DNA from: a virus
Strand: one strand, 5' to 3'
Virus record (IMG/VR): IMGVR_UViG_3300021961_005268
Span: 1 to 32,856 of that record
Length of the DNA stretch: 32,856 nt
The position numbers were made by a program, and so were the translations under genes. Below, one piece after another: positions 1 to 5,848 of the stretch. Positions within the stretch are counted from its first letter, which is position 1, and each line of letters begins with the position of its first letter. The notes under the pieces are model-generated. The model was not told where the DNA came from. It made no database searches and saw only the letters and a list, made by a program, of their open reading frames with translations.

Positions 1-175
1 GGATGAGCGGGTTGTTGAGCAGCTTGACGGCATAGACGTTCGGGTGAGCGAAGCCTGCGTCTCTAGCTGCTGCGGTTTGCGTCATGTCCCGATGCAGATA
101 GTTATCGAGGAACTTCTGCTGCTGTGGTGTGAGGCGCTTTCGTCCATCAGGCAGTGGTTCTCCTACCTTAGGCAT
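1..175 (-). CDS. Terminase small subunit, 5' part (runs off left edge)
   Basis: Translating the minus strand from the ATG at 175-173 gives 58 residues that stay open to the window edge. After a short basic N-terminus comes LTPQQQKFLDNYL, then a TQTAAARDAGF stretch and KLLNNPLI. This is the usual opening of the Terminase_2 family: a 'Q.KF...YL' helix followed by a helix-turn-helix with 'T.AA..AG'. These proteins bind the packaging site of the concatemer and recruit the large subunit. The start overlaps the end of the upstream gene by 8 nt, so the two are probably translationally coupled. The catalytic large subunit should follow off the left edge. The family call rests only on the N-terminal part. 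Confidence 0.72.
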   Translation of the reverse strand, partial: MPKVGEPLPDGRKRLTPQQQKFLDNYLHRDMTQTAAARDAGFAHPNVYAVKLLNNPLI

Positions 176-806
176 CTTGCGTCTCTTTCTTCTTGGCTTG
201 TGTGTAGGGTGCGTTGCGGTGTTCGTATGGATCGTCTGAGAGGTTGACGAGTTTGTAGGATTCGAGTTGTGAGGAGTATGTTTTGTTGTCCTTGCAGGTG
301 TAGGTGATGAGGTATCTTTGGGTCCCGTCTGTGCGAGAGATGTAGGGTGTTACGTTGGTGACTTTGACGTAGAGCTTGGGCTTGGTGTTGTCGTTGTCTG
401 GGAAGGTCCAGAAGATGTCCCCGATGTTTGGGACGTGTTTCAGGCGCACGGACATTCCGTTTGGCCCGATGGGTTCTGCTGCTGCGAGTTGTTCTGGGAG
501 AGCGAAGCTGTTGGCTCTCCGTTGGCGATAGATGTCTGGCTTCTTATGCCCGTGCTTTGCGAGTGACTTCGAGCAGAGGCCTGAGGAGTAGTAGTTCTTG
601 TCTTCGTCTTGGAAGGCGATGACGTGTGTGGTGGTTTGGTCTTTGGCTCGGACGTATTCGGCCACGTCTGTGACGACGAGGAAGAGCGGGATCTTGGCTT
701 TGCCATAGGATGTAAGGAAGGTGTCCCCGACGCTGGGGGTTTCCTTGAGATCGACCTGTCGATCTTTGTTGGTGGATAGCGGCTTGGGGTATTTTCTGGC
801 GGGCAT
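168..806 (-). CDS. Hypothetical protein with two copies of one domain
   Basis: The product is 212 aa and I do not recognise the family. Residues 24-82 and 126-186 align as a repeat: both begin with P-(S/N)-(V/I)-G-D-x-F, continue through a strand-rich '(V/K)VT(D/N)V..Y(V/I)' segment and end with '(N/K)-x-Y-S-S-x-L/Q'. The pattern suggests a small beta-barrel domain, duplicated and joined by a Pro/Ala/Gln-containing linker. The C-terminus is lysine-rich. It is the first gene of the unit that leads into the terminase, is preceded by a good promoter at 887-915, and its stop overlaps the terminase start. A DNA-binding or packaging-accessory role would fit its position but is only a guess. Confidence 0.72.
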   Translation of the reverse strand: MPARKYPKPLSTNKDRQVDLKETPSVGDTFLTSYGKAKIPLFLVVTDVAEYVRAKDQTTTHVIAFQDEDKNYYSSGLCSKSLAKHGHKKPDIYRQRRANSFALPEQLAAAEPIGPNGMSVRLKHVPNIGDIFWTFPDNDNTKPKLYVKVTNVTPYISRTDGTQRYLITYTCKDNKTYSSQLESYKLVNLSDDPYEHRNAPYTQAKKKETQDA

Positions 807-886
807 TGTGTATCTCCGATGCTTGCTGGCGTTTCGGGTGCCATGGCGGTCGCTGCGTTTTGCCCTGCTTCGACTGCCGTTCTGGA

Positions 887-915
887 GTTATGGCATCTGT
901 GTTCGGCTACGTCAA
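887..915 (-). promoter_or_regulatory. Sigma70-type promoter for the terminase unit
   Basis: Read on the minus strand there is TTGACG (915-910), a 17-nt spacer and CATAAC (892-887). The -35 matches the consensus at five of six positions and the -10 at four of six. Transcription would start near 880 and run leftward into the gene starting at 806 and then the terminase. Confidence 0.5.
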
Positions 916-932
916 TCCCGTCCCCGGGACGA

Positions 933-964
933 GTAACCCCGGCCCTACGGCCTCCGGGGGTTAC
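933..964. repeat. Inverted repeat / hairpin
   Basis: GTAACCCC at 933-940 pairs with GGGGTTAC at 957-964. Inside, GGCC-CTAC-GGCC (941-952) can pair again, leaving a short bulge on the 3' side. A perfect palindrome, GTCCCCGGGAC, lies directly to the left at 920-930. Confidence 0.6.
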
Positions 965-996
965 ATCCCTAATAGCCCATTAAGGGCTAGGGATGT
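963..996. repeat. Second inverted repeat / hairpin
   Basis: ACATCCCT at 963-970 pairs with AGGGATGT at 989-996. The pairing continues with AGCCC against GGGCT around an ATTAA loop, with a 3-nt bulge on the left arm. This gives about 13 base pairs and abuts the preceding hairpin. The right arm is followed by GGGTGTT, so GATGTAGGGTGTT (992-1004) repeats a 13-mer found inside the coding sequence at 339-351. Confidence 0.6.
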
Positions 997-1028
997 AGGG
1001 TGTTGGAATGAAAAAAATTCTCAAAAAT

Positions 1029-1044
1029 CCCGAACGTTTTCGGG
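1029..1044 (-). terminator. Possible minus-strand intrinsic terminator
   Basis: CCCGAA (1029-1034) and TTCGGG (1039-1044) form a perfect 6-bp stem with a 4-nt loop. Read on the minus strand the stem is followed by ATTTTTG and then a run of seven T. It could stop leftward transcription entering the control region, but the stem is short. Confidence 0.35.
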
Positions 1045-1045
1045 C

Positions 1046-1229
1046 ACATGGGCCTTCTGTATCAGCGTTCCATTGTTCTGGATTCCAACCGTTTTAACTG
1101 TTTCTGTTCAGTGACTTACGAAAAAAAATAGTTTCGTCCCGATTAAAACGTGCACCTTCATGCGGTTGCTGGCCTATCATTTTTTTGGGGCACATGTAGG
1201 AAAAACAACGACATGACCCTTCTGTATCA
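1046..1229 (+). repeat. Imperfect direct repeat pair
   Basis: ACATGGGCCTTCTGTATCA (1046-1064) and ACATGACCCTTCTGTATCA (1211-1229) match at 17 of 19 positions. They lie 165 nt apart in the same orientation. Each is associated with a nearby GGGCACATG (1042-1050 and 1188-1196). They may be binding sites for a phage regulator or initiator. Confidence 0.55.
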
Positions 1230-1233
1230 ACTC

Positions 1234-1263
1234 CCTACATATCGCTAAAACGGAATATGTAGG
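1234..1263. promoter_or_regulatory. Inverted repeat just upstream of the early promoter
   Basis: CCTACATAT (1234-1242) and ATATGTAGG (1255-1263) are perfect 9-nt inverted arms separated by 12 nt. The right arm ends 14 nt before the -35 box at 1278, a typical place for an activator or repressor site. ATGTAGG also occurs at 993-999 and 1194-1200, and a full CCTACATGTAGG palindrome occurs at 28509-28520. Confidence 0.5.
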
Positions 1264-1277
1264 CCCTCCAGACCCCC

Positions 1278-1306
1278 TTGACATGCTCATTTCGTGCCCG
1301 TAGTAT
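1278..1306 (+). promoter_or_regulatory. Strong sigma70-type early promoter
   Basis: A perfect TTGACA (1278-1283) is followed by a 17-nt spacer and TAGTAT (1301-1306, four of six consensus positions). The expected start site is near 1313. A leader with CTAGCA (1325-1330) and AGGAG (1337-1341) leads into the ATG at 1348. It resembles a phage early promoter read by host RNA polymerase. Confidence 0.7.
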
Positions 1307-1347
1307 GCCCATGTCTTGACGATTCTAGCAGACGACAGGAGACACCG

Positions 1348-1524
1348 ATGCGACAACGTGACGCAGGTAAAACCTTCAAAAAGTGCGAGGAGTGTGACGG
1401 CACAGGGGAGGTTGAGGTTGAGTATGTCCGTGGTTCTGGCCCCAACGCTGACTTGGCGTATCGCTTGGACGTATGTGAGGAGTGCTGGGGTTGTGGGGAG
1501 GTAGAGTGTGATGGCGACGCATGA
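1348..1524 (+). CDS. Small DnaJ-type zinc-finger protein
   Basis: A 58-aa product is read from the ATG at 1348, which has AGGAG six nucleotides upstream; an in-frame start at 1294 would lie inside the promoter and is rejected. Two cysteine motifs, CEECDGTGE and CEECWGCGE, match the CxxCxGxG repeats of the DnaJ central domain and would bind one zinc ion. Phages often carry such free-standing modules, and their role is not settled. It is the first gene of the early unit and overlaps the next one by 14 nt. Confidence 0.75.
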   Translation: MRQRDAGKTFKKCEECDGTGEVEVEYVRGSGPNADLAYRLDVCEECWGCGEVECDGDA

Positions 1525-1681
1525 GGAACCTTTGCCTTCGTGGCTGGAGGAGGAACTGCGGCAGCAGGGTTTAGGCACCAAGCTGCTGGAGCGTGAGTTG
1601 TTCTTGCAGAAGCCAGACAAGCGCGACCCGAGCGAGGTGAGCCGTCCTGCATATGGGAGGGGAGAAGAATGTCAATTCTGA
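1511..1681 (+). CDS. Small hypothetical early protein
   Basis: A 56-aa reading frame begins at the ATG at 1511, inside the end of the preceding gene, and ends at the TGA at 1679-1681, inside the start of the next. The product is acidic and helical near the N-terminus (WLEEELRQQG) and charged throughout, with no recognisable domain. It fits the pattern of chained, overlapping small genes in this unit and would otherwise leave a gap of about 145 nt. The function is unknown. Confidence 0.55.
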   Translation: MATHEEPLPSWLEEELRQQGLGTKLLERELFLQKPDKRDPSEVSRPAYGRGEECQF

Positions 1682-1935
1682 GTGTAACGATCCTGACTGT
1701 CGGCCTGTCTACGGGTTGGCAGGGGTATGTCGGTGTCTATGCCGAGATGGATCACTGCCGAATGGTGCAGGGTCTGATTACCCATGAGGAGCCCGGCGCG
1801 GTTACGACATGCGAGACGCATAGGCTGCACTACCCTGTGCCGATCCCGCCGCCGAGACCTGCTGGGCTGCGTGCGGTGCGTGAGCCTGTTCTGATTCCGC
1901 CGATGAGGCCGAGCAATCTGGGAGTGAGCAAATGA
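1669..1935 (+). CDS. Small protein with hydrophobic N-terminus and proline-rich tail
   Basis: The product is 88 aa, with a strong AGGGGAGAAG ribosome site just before the ATG at 1669. The first 18 residues are hydrophobic and could be a signal anchor, although no positive charge precedes them. The C-terminal half is rich in proline (IPPPRP, IPPMRP). Two cysteines lie in the middle. I do not recognise the family. The start overlaps the previous gene and the stop overlaps the next start by 4 nt (ATGA), so it is part of the coupled early chain. Confidence 0.6.
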   Translation: MSILSVTILTVGLSTGWQGYVGVYAEMDHCRMVQGLITHEEPGAVTTCETHRLHYPVPIPPPRPAGLRAVREPVLIPPMRPSNLGVSK

Positions 1936-2138
1936 CCGAGGAAGTGAAGGAAGGCACGATCCGCGTGGTCGAGTGGATGCTCGACTACGACGCTGGGCCG
2001 CTGATCTTGACGAACAATTTCCGCTGGCGTCTTGATCAGTTCATTGACGGGCAGTGGGTTGAGGTCCCTGCGTTCCATCTCGACCGGGACGGGAACCTGA
2101 AAGAGGGTCGGATTTACCCTGTTGAGGTGAGCAAATGA
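1932..2138 (+). CDS. Small hypothetical early protein
   Basis: A 68-aa acidic product starts at the ATG of an ATGA overlap with the preceding gene. It contains alternating strand-like segments (WRLDQFIDGQWVEVPAF) that suggest a small beta-rich fold. No family is recognised. Its stop overlaps the next ATG by 4 nt. Confidence 0.65.
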   Translation: MTEEVKEGTIRVVEWMLDYDAGPLILTNNFRWRLDQFIDGQWVEVPAFHLDRDGNLKEGRIYPVEVSK

Positions 2139-2215
2139 CCGAGGCGCAAGTAGAGCGGGCCGTGATCGAGGCCTTTAAAGTTGTGTTCAAGAAGATGGAG
2201 CAAGGAAAGCTATGA
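2135..2215 (+). CDS. Very small early ORF (26 aa)
   Basis: An ATG at 2135 overlaps the previous stop (ATGA) and the frame ends with a TGA at 2213-2215 that overlaps the next ATG at 2212. The 26-residue product would be one amphipathic helix (VERAVIEAFKVVFKKMEQ). Overlaps on both sides and the lack of any other reading between its neighbours argue that it is translated, or at least carries ribosomes forward to the next gene. Length alone makes it uncertain. Confidence 0.45.
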   Translation: MTEAQVERAVIEAFKVVFKKMEQGKL

Positions 2216-2400
2216 AAAATCTACTGGACAAGGCATCTGACCTGACTGTGAGCGAAAAGCTGAGCGAGCCGACTGAGGTGCTGTCTTTTCTGCTTGATGC
2301 GATTGAGACGTATTGCCCCGACTACATGCACGGCATCCCCAAGTCTGAGTATGTTGATGCGGCGAAGCGTGCGATTGTTCGGCTGGAGGGCAAGCTGTGA
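2212..2400 (+). CDS. Small hypothetical early protein
   Basis: A 62-aa product starts at 2212 with CAAGGAAAG as the ribosome site. It is mostly helical by eye, with an EVLSFLLDAIETY segment and a basic C-terminal helix (YVDAAKRAIVRLEGKL). No family is recognised. The TGA at its end overlaps the GTG start of the next gene. Confidence 0.65.
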   Translation: MKNLLDKASDLTVSEKLSEPTEVLSFLLDAIETYCPDYMHGIPKSEYVDAAKRAIVRLEGKL

Positions 2401-2711
2401 GTGAAACACCGAAACGGATTTGGGCATTTCACGATGGGCCGCTGGTTGGATATTTCGTCGGGCAAAGCCCCGGCGAAGGTGCTTACGTCGCCGAATACAT
2501 CCGCGACGATCTGGTGACGGCGACGCTGGGTGCGGCGCGCGACAAGGCGAAGGCGCGGATCGCGGCGTTGGAGGCCAAGCTGGCGAAGGCGGTGGATGAA
2601 ACTCTTGATGCGGCAAGTGCCTACATGAAAAAACAATATGGCATTGAAGCGTTGTCTCACCCTGTGGATCGTGCGCGCATCATCGCAGAATTGAAGGGAG
2701 ACAAGACATGA
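2397..2711 (+). CDS. Hypothetical early protein, GTG start
   Basis: A 104-aa product starts at GTG 2397, overlapping the previous stop as GTGA. The N-terminal 40 residues look like a small beta domain (KRIWAFHDGPLVGYFVG). An alanine- and lysine-rich helix follows (about residues 45-75), probably coiled coil. Short phage proteins combining a 'W-A-F' beta segment with such a helix are common, but I cannot name this one. It is coupled to the next gene by a 4-nt ATGA overlap. Confidence 0.65.
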   Translation: MSETPKRIWAFHDGPLVGYFVGQSPGEGAYVAEYIRDDLVTATLGAARDKAKARIAALEAKLAKAVDETLDAASAYMKKQYGIEALSHPVDRARIIAELKGDKT

Positions 2712-3010
2712 CCGACGAGGAACTGGTGAAGCGCCTGCGCGATCTCGGCGACCATGCAGCCTATGAGCCTGACATGCACCACACCGCTGCGGATCAGATC
2801 GACGACCTCAAGCGCGAGAACCAAGAGCTGCGGCAGCAAGCCACGTTCTGGCAGGAGCGCGCCGAGTATTGGCGTGACCTGTGGAGCAAGGCCGCGAACC
2901 GGCTGCTGCAAGTGGACCCTGAACTGTCCGGGCCGATGACGACCAAGGCGGAGGAGATCAGGAAGATCACGCAGGCGTTGAAGAACCCAGACCCGTGGAA
3001 GGATGTGTGA
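2708..3010 (+). CDS. Small coiled-coil early protein
   Basis: A 100-aa product with a heptad-like helix from about residue 28 to 70, rich in Q, E, R and W (RENQELRQQATFWQERAEYW). The N-terminal segment (EELVKRLRDLGDHAA...ADQIDDL) is typical of small lambdoid Ead/Ea22-like phage proteins, which have no firm function. The start lies in an ATGA overlap and the stop in a TGATG overlap with the RHH gene. Confidence 0.65.
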   Translation: MTDEELVKRLRDLGDHAAYEPDMHHTAADQIDDLKRENQELRQQATFWQERAEYWRDLWSKAANRLLQVDPELSGPMTTKAEEIRKITQALKNPDPWKDV

Positions 3011-3219
3011 TGGCAGAAGGCCACTATCTGACAGACGACAGCGACCCCCGCATCTGCATCATGATGGACCAACATGTCTTCGACGCCATAAATGCCCATG
3101 CGAACAGATGTCGAGAGCCCTTCTCGAACGTAGCCCGTGAGCTACTGAGGTGTGCGGTCGAGGACGGGAAGCTGGACGAATACTACCCGAGGAGGATGAA
3201 AAGATGGAAAAGCGCGTAG
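3010..3219 (+). CDS. Ribbon-helix-helix DNA-binding protein
   Basis: A 69-aa product is read from the ATG at 3010 (TGATG overlap with the previous stop); a start at 2995 is less likely. A beta strand (PRICIMMD) is followed by two helices (VFDAINAHANR and FSNVARELLRCAVED), the layout of Arc/MetJ-type RHH domains. In these, the paired strands of a dimer contact the DNA major groove. As the first clear DNA-binding protein in the early unit it is a candidate repressor for sites in the 807-1347 control region, though that link is inferred. Confidence 0.6.
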   Translation: MAEGHYLTDDSDPRICIMMDQHVFDAINAHANRCREPFSNVARELLRCAVEDGKLDEYYPRRMKRWKSA

Positions 3220-3380
3220 ACGCAGAAAGCCTGATGAGACTTATGGAGCGGACATTGAAGTCGCTCGTTCAAGACCTCGGAGACGACGCCCAATTTGTGC
3301 GTGGCTTTCGCTTTGCCACTACTGTTGTAAAAATGGAGGCAGAGAAGCCAGCCACAGGAGACGCATCGTGCAAATCGTAG
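3204..3380 (+). CDS. Small hypothetical early protein
   Basis: A 58-aa product starts at the ATG at 3204, preceded by GAGGAGG inside the end of the RHH gene. The first 40 residues look helical (SLMRLMERTLKSLVQDLGDD) and the tail is unstructured. The family is not recognised. It overlaps the next gene's GTG start by 13 nt. Confidence 0.55.
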   Translation: MEKRVDAESLMRLMERTLKSLVQDLGDDAQFVRGFRFATTVVKMEAEKPATGDASCKS

Positions 3381-3799
3381 TTCCGGCCTACAATGTGAAA
3401 GCGGATCAGGCGACTCGGTATGAGGCGCAGATCGCGGCTATCATGCACATGCACAGGGACAAGGAGATCAATCGCTTTGTGAGCGAGAAGTTACCTGAGG
3501 CTAGGCCTAGGGCGATTGCCCGTGCGAATGTTCCGAAGCTGCCTGATGGCGAGAAGAAGGTTGTTGGCAGCGCGAGGGGGAGAGAGAACAATGCGACGGA
3601 CGAACTTGTTCTGAAGGCTTTGGCTGAGCGTGAGATGTCGATTGCGGATATTTCTGAGACTGTAGGTATCTCTCGCCAACTTGTTCGGCATGTGGTTGAC
3701 AGGCTGTTGTCTCGCAAGGAGATCACGCGGAAGAATCGAAATAAGAAGGTGACGATGTTTCGTCTGTCTGAGGAGAATGGTGATGCCGAAGGAGCTTAG
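3368..3799 (+). CDS. Winged-helix DNA-binding protein
   Basis: A 143-aa product starts at GTG 3368, inside the end of the previous gene. Residues about 76-130 form a likely winged helix-turn-helix: ELVLKALAEREMSIADIS, then a recognition helix in SRQLVRHVVDRLL, then a basic strand-turn (KEITRKNRNKKVTMF) as the wing. The N-terminal half is basic with little visible structure. The domain resembles MarR/ArsR-class regulators. It sits late in the early unit and may control the switch to the minus-strand units. Confidence 0.6.
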   Translation: MQIVVPAYNVKADQATRYEAQIAAIMHMHRDKEINRFVSEKLPEARPRAIARANVPKLPDGEKKVVGSARGRENNATDELVLKALAEREMSIADISETVGISRQLVRHVVDRLLSRKEITRKNRNKKVTMFRLSEENGDAEGA

Positions 3800-3983
3800 G
3801 AAGAAGGATCTTATGAGGATCATGGAGCAGATGCCTGAGAAGATGTCGCCGAGGGATGCGAGCATTATCCTGTGCGCGATTGTGAGCAACTACGGGATGG
3901 AAAAGTCGTTTGCGTTGATTGTGACGGCATCTGCTGTGGCGCTTGGGCTGGCTGAGGTGGTTGACAAGAATCAGGTGAATTGA
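3777..3983 (+). CDS. Small hypothetical protein, last early gene
   Basis: Up to 68 aa from the ATG at 3777; a second in-frame ATG at 3783 (MPKELRKKD) is an equally good start. A basic N-terminus is followed by a hydrophobic helical stretch (ALIVTASAVALGLAEVV) that is borderline for a membrane helix. It ends the plus-strand early unit; the next gene is read on the other strand and converges on it. I see no convincing terminator in the 102 nt between them. Confidence 0.55.
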   Translation: MVMPKELRKKDLMRIMEQMPEKMSPRDASIILCAIVSNYGMEKSFALIVTASAVALGLAEVVDKNQVN

Positions 3984-4085
3984 GTATGTTTCATGCCGGG
4001 AAGGGGCACATACCATTCACATCTTGGGTGGTCGGGCCGCGTATCCAGTCCTGCGCCACAGTCTGATGCGTCGCCGTGCTCCTTC

Positions 4086-4832
4086 CTAGCTTCCCAACTG
4101 CTTGAACAGTTCGCTGATCTTGATGTCGTCTGCGTTGATGCGGGCGATGATTTTTTCTGCGTCTCGCGGTGCGTGACGGAATGACAGTCTGAGGATGTCC
4201 ATCCAGTTGACGTTGTTGCGTGATCTGGTTTCTTCGATCTGGTTGATGATGAGTTTGCGACGCAGGTTTTGCGCGCGTTCGATTGCGAGTAGGCGTGGGA
4301 TTTCTATGTGGATGTGGCTGTCCCACCCGGAGAAATGTTCGGGAAGATCTGAGACGCGGTGGTAGGTTCCCCGTCCAGACTGTGGGAGAAGGTAGTATGA
4401 TCTGTTAATGATGCGGTCGATATGGTCTTCTAGCATCAAGTGCCCTTGGACGACGAGGCTATTGTAGGTTTGCTCGAAGGTTGATTCTCCATCTTTGAAG
4501 TATCTTCGGCGCTTAGCGATGAATGGCCCTGTGTCGATGCCTTCGTCGATTTTGTGGATGGTCACGCCGGATGGTGTGCCGTCGTAGTGGGCCCAGAAGT
4601 TCGGGTGTGCGCCCCTGTTGAGCGGCAGGAGTGACATGTGGACGTTGAAGACGTCGCACTTTGCGGTGTCTAGCACGGCTTTAGGGATGATGTGGCGATA
4701 GCCGAAGCTGATGATGACGCTGTAGGGAGACAGGTCTGTTACTGGATGCGTGACTGTGACTGTCTCGTATCCTTTGGAATTGAGGAGTGGCGCGATTTTG
4801 AAGGCCTCTTGGCCGAGGAGGAGGGCTATCAT
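4086..4832 (-). CDS. Formyltransferase acting on an amino sugar (likely)
   Basis: A 248-aa product starting at the ATG that overlaps the upstream stop (ATGA); a start at 4847 is possible. It has the methionyl-tRNA formyltransferase/GART fold signature: NVHMSLLPLNRG with N63 and H65, and the GIDTGPFI loop with D100, giving the Asn-His-Asp triad that uses N10-formyltetrahydrofolate. It lacks the length and C-terminal OB fold of Fmt, so tRNA is an unlikely substrate. Sugar N-formyltransferases of the VioF/FdtF type have this size. As last gene of the pseudaminic-acid unit it most likely formylates the 4-amino group made by PseC, the role PseH fills by acetylation elsewhere. The substrate is inferred from context. 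Confidence 0.72.
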   Translation of the reverse strand: MIALLLGQEAFKIAPLLNSKGYETVTVTHPVTDLSPYSVIISFGYRHIIPKAVLDTAKCDVFNVHMSLLPLNRGAHPNFWAHYDGTPSGVTIHKIDEGIDTGPFIAKRRRYFKDGESTFEQTYNSLVVQGHLMLEDHIDRIINRSYYLLPQSGRGTYHRVSDLPEHFSGWDSHIHIEIPRLLAIERAQNLRRKLIINQIEETRSRNNVNWMDILRLSFRHAPRDAEKIIARINADDIKISELFKQLGS

Positions 4833-5848
4833 TTGATGTGTTCCCATGTGACGGGTGTGTTTGGTTGCGCGTCTTTCTTGGCTTTGGTGCCTTCGACGAG
4901 CCAGTCTAGGTGGGGTGGCAGGCCGTATCCGGGTCTGACGCTACGGAAATGTTCGGCTGTGATGGTCTCGCCTGCGGAGACTGGTTTGACGAAATAGAGG
5001 GATCTGCGGAAGACTCTGCTTCCTGCTTCCTCTGGTTTGTCCTCGAAGCTGTAGTGGAGTGCGCTTGCTGTGTCGTCGAGATCTTTCCGCAGGGCTGCGA
5101 GTTGTTCGGGTGTGATGGAGAAGTGATCGTCTGGCCCATGGCCGTTGGGGTCGAGGGTGACGTGCTTCTCGATGTATTGTGCGCCGAGGGCAGTCGCTGC
5201 GATGGCTGCTGTGTTGTTCATGGTGTGGTCGGACAGGCCGATGGTGCAGCGAAAGCGACTTGAAAGCTCTTTGATGTTCAGGAGGTAGGAATGTTCGGGT
5301 TGCGCTGGGTATGCGGAGATGCAGTGCATGAGCACGATCTCTTGCGTGTTGCCGAGCTTTGTCCAGTTTGGCTGGGTGCTTTTGACTGTGTTAACGGCGC
5401 GTTCGATATCTGCGAGTGATGCCATGCCAGTTGAGATGAACATGGGCTTCAGGGTTCTGGCAGCGTAGGAGATGAGTGTTGTGTCTGTGATCTCGAAGGA
5501 CGCGATCTTGTAGGCTGGGCAGTCGAGATCGCGGAGGATATCGACGGATGACTTGTCGAATACGGAGGCGAACAAGTTGATCTTGTTCTTGCGTGCGAAG
5601 TCGAAGAGTTCGGGCATCCACCGGAGAGGTGTGTGGGCCTCGGTGTAGAGGTCAAAAAGGTTAACGGATCTGCCTCTCCAGTTAACCTTGAAGTCTGGTG
5701 TGTCTGCTTTGAGTGTGATGGTATCAGGTGTGTAGGCTTGGAGCTTCACCATATCTGCGCCGTTTATGGCGCACTGGATGATGAGTTCCTTTGCGCGATT
5801 GATTTCGCCGCGATGGTTGCCTGAGATTTCTGCGATGATCTTTACCAT
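4829..5848 (-). CDS. pseI: Pseudaminic acid synthase PseI (NeuB family)
   Basis: A 339-aa product, the normal family length. It condenses phosphoenolpyruvate with a 6-deoxy diacylamino hexose to make pseudaminic acid. The NeuB barrel spans about residues 3-250, with IAEISGNHRGEINRA at the start, VKLQAYTPDTITL, and PAYKIASFEITD followed by ISTGMAS. A SAF/antifreeze-like domain covers about 275-339 (FVKPVSAGETITAEHF). ISGNH and the LFDLYTEAHTP segment favour PseI over sialic or legionaminic synthases. The start overlaps the PseF stop by 7 nt, and the stop overlaps the formyltransferase start. Confidence 0.85.
   Translation of the reverse strand: MVKIIAEISGNHRGEINRAKELIIQCAINGADMVKLQAYTPDTITLKADTPDFKVNWRGRSVNLFDLYTEAHTPLRWMPELFDFARKNKINLFASVFDKSSVDILRDLDCPAYKIASFEITDTTLISYAARTLKPMFISTGMASLADIERAVNTVKSTQPNWTKLGNTQEIVLMHCISAYPAQPEHSYLLNIKELSSRFRCTIGLSDHTMNNTAAIAATALGAQYIEKHVTLDPNGHGPDDHFSITPEQLAALRKDLDDTASALHYSFEDKPEEAGSRVFRRSLYFVKPVSAGETITAEHFRSVRPGYGLPPHLDWLVEGTKAKKDAQPNTPVTWEHIK

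Larger units (their letters stand above)
807..1347. promoter_or_regulatory. Divergent control region, no genes
   Basis: This is the only long gene-free stretch in the window. It separates the leftward terminase unit from the rightward early unit. It holds a promoter facing each way (887-915 and 1278-1306), three adjacent inverted repeats (920-930, 933-964, 963-996), a small perfect hairpin (1029-1044), a 19-nt imperfect direct repeat (1046-1064 and 1211-1229), a repeated GGGCACATG (1042-1050 and 1188-1196), a CCTACATAT/ATATGTAGG inverted repeat (1234-1263) and several A or T runs. Such density fits an operator cluster, a replication origin or a packaging site. The sequence alone cannot choose between these. 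Confidence 0.6.

Noticed and set aside
1316-1321. Second TTGACG as another early promoter
   Set aside because: A -10 box at 17 nt would lie in the ribosome site and first codons of the gene at 1348; 1278-1306 is the better promoter.
3991-4085. Possible small minus-strand ORF or tRNA-like fold after the formyltransferase stop
   Set aside because: A 22-codon GTG frame has poor spacing from the GGAAGGAG site, and no tRNA arms, anticodon or T-loop (GTTCGA) could be placed.
4829-5848. Sialic acid or legionaminic acid synthase
   Set aside because: ISGNH and LFDLYTEAHTP, with PseB and PseC (inverting route) upstream, favour PseI; no NeuC, LegG or GDP-sugar genes are present.
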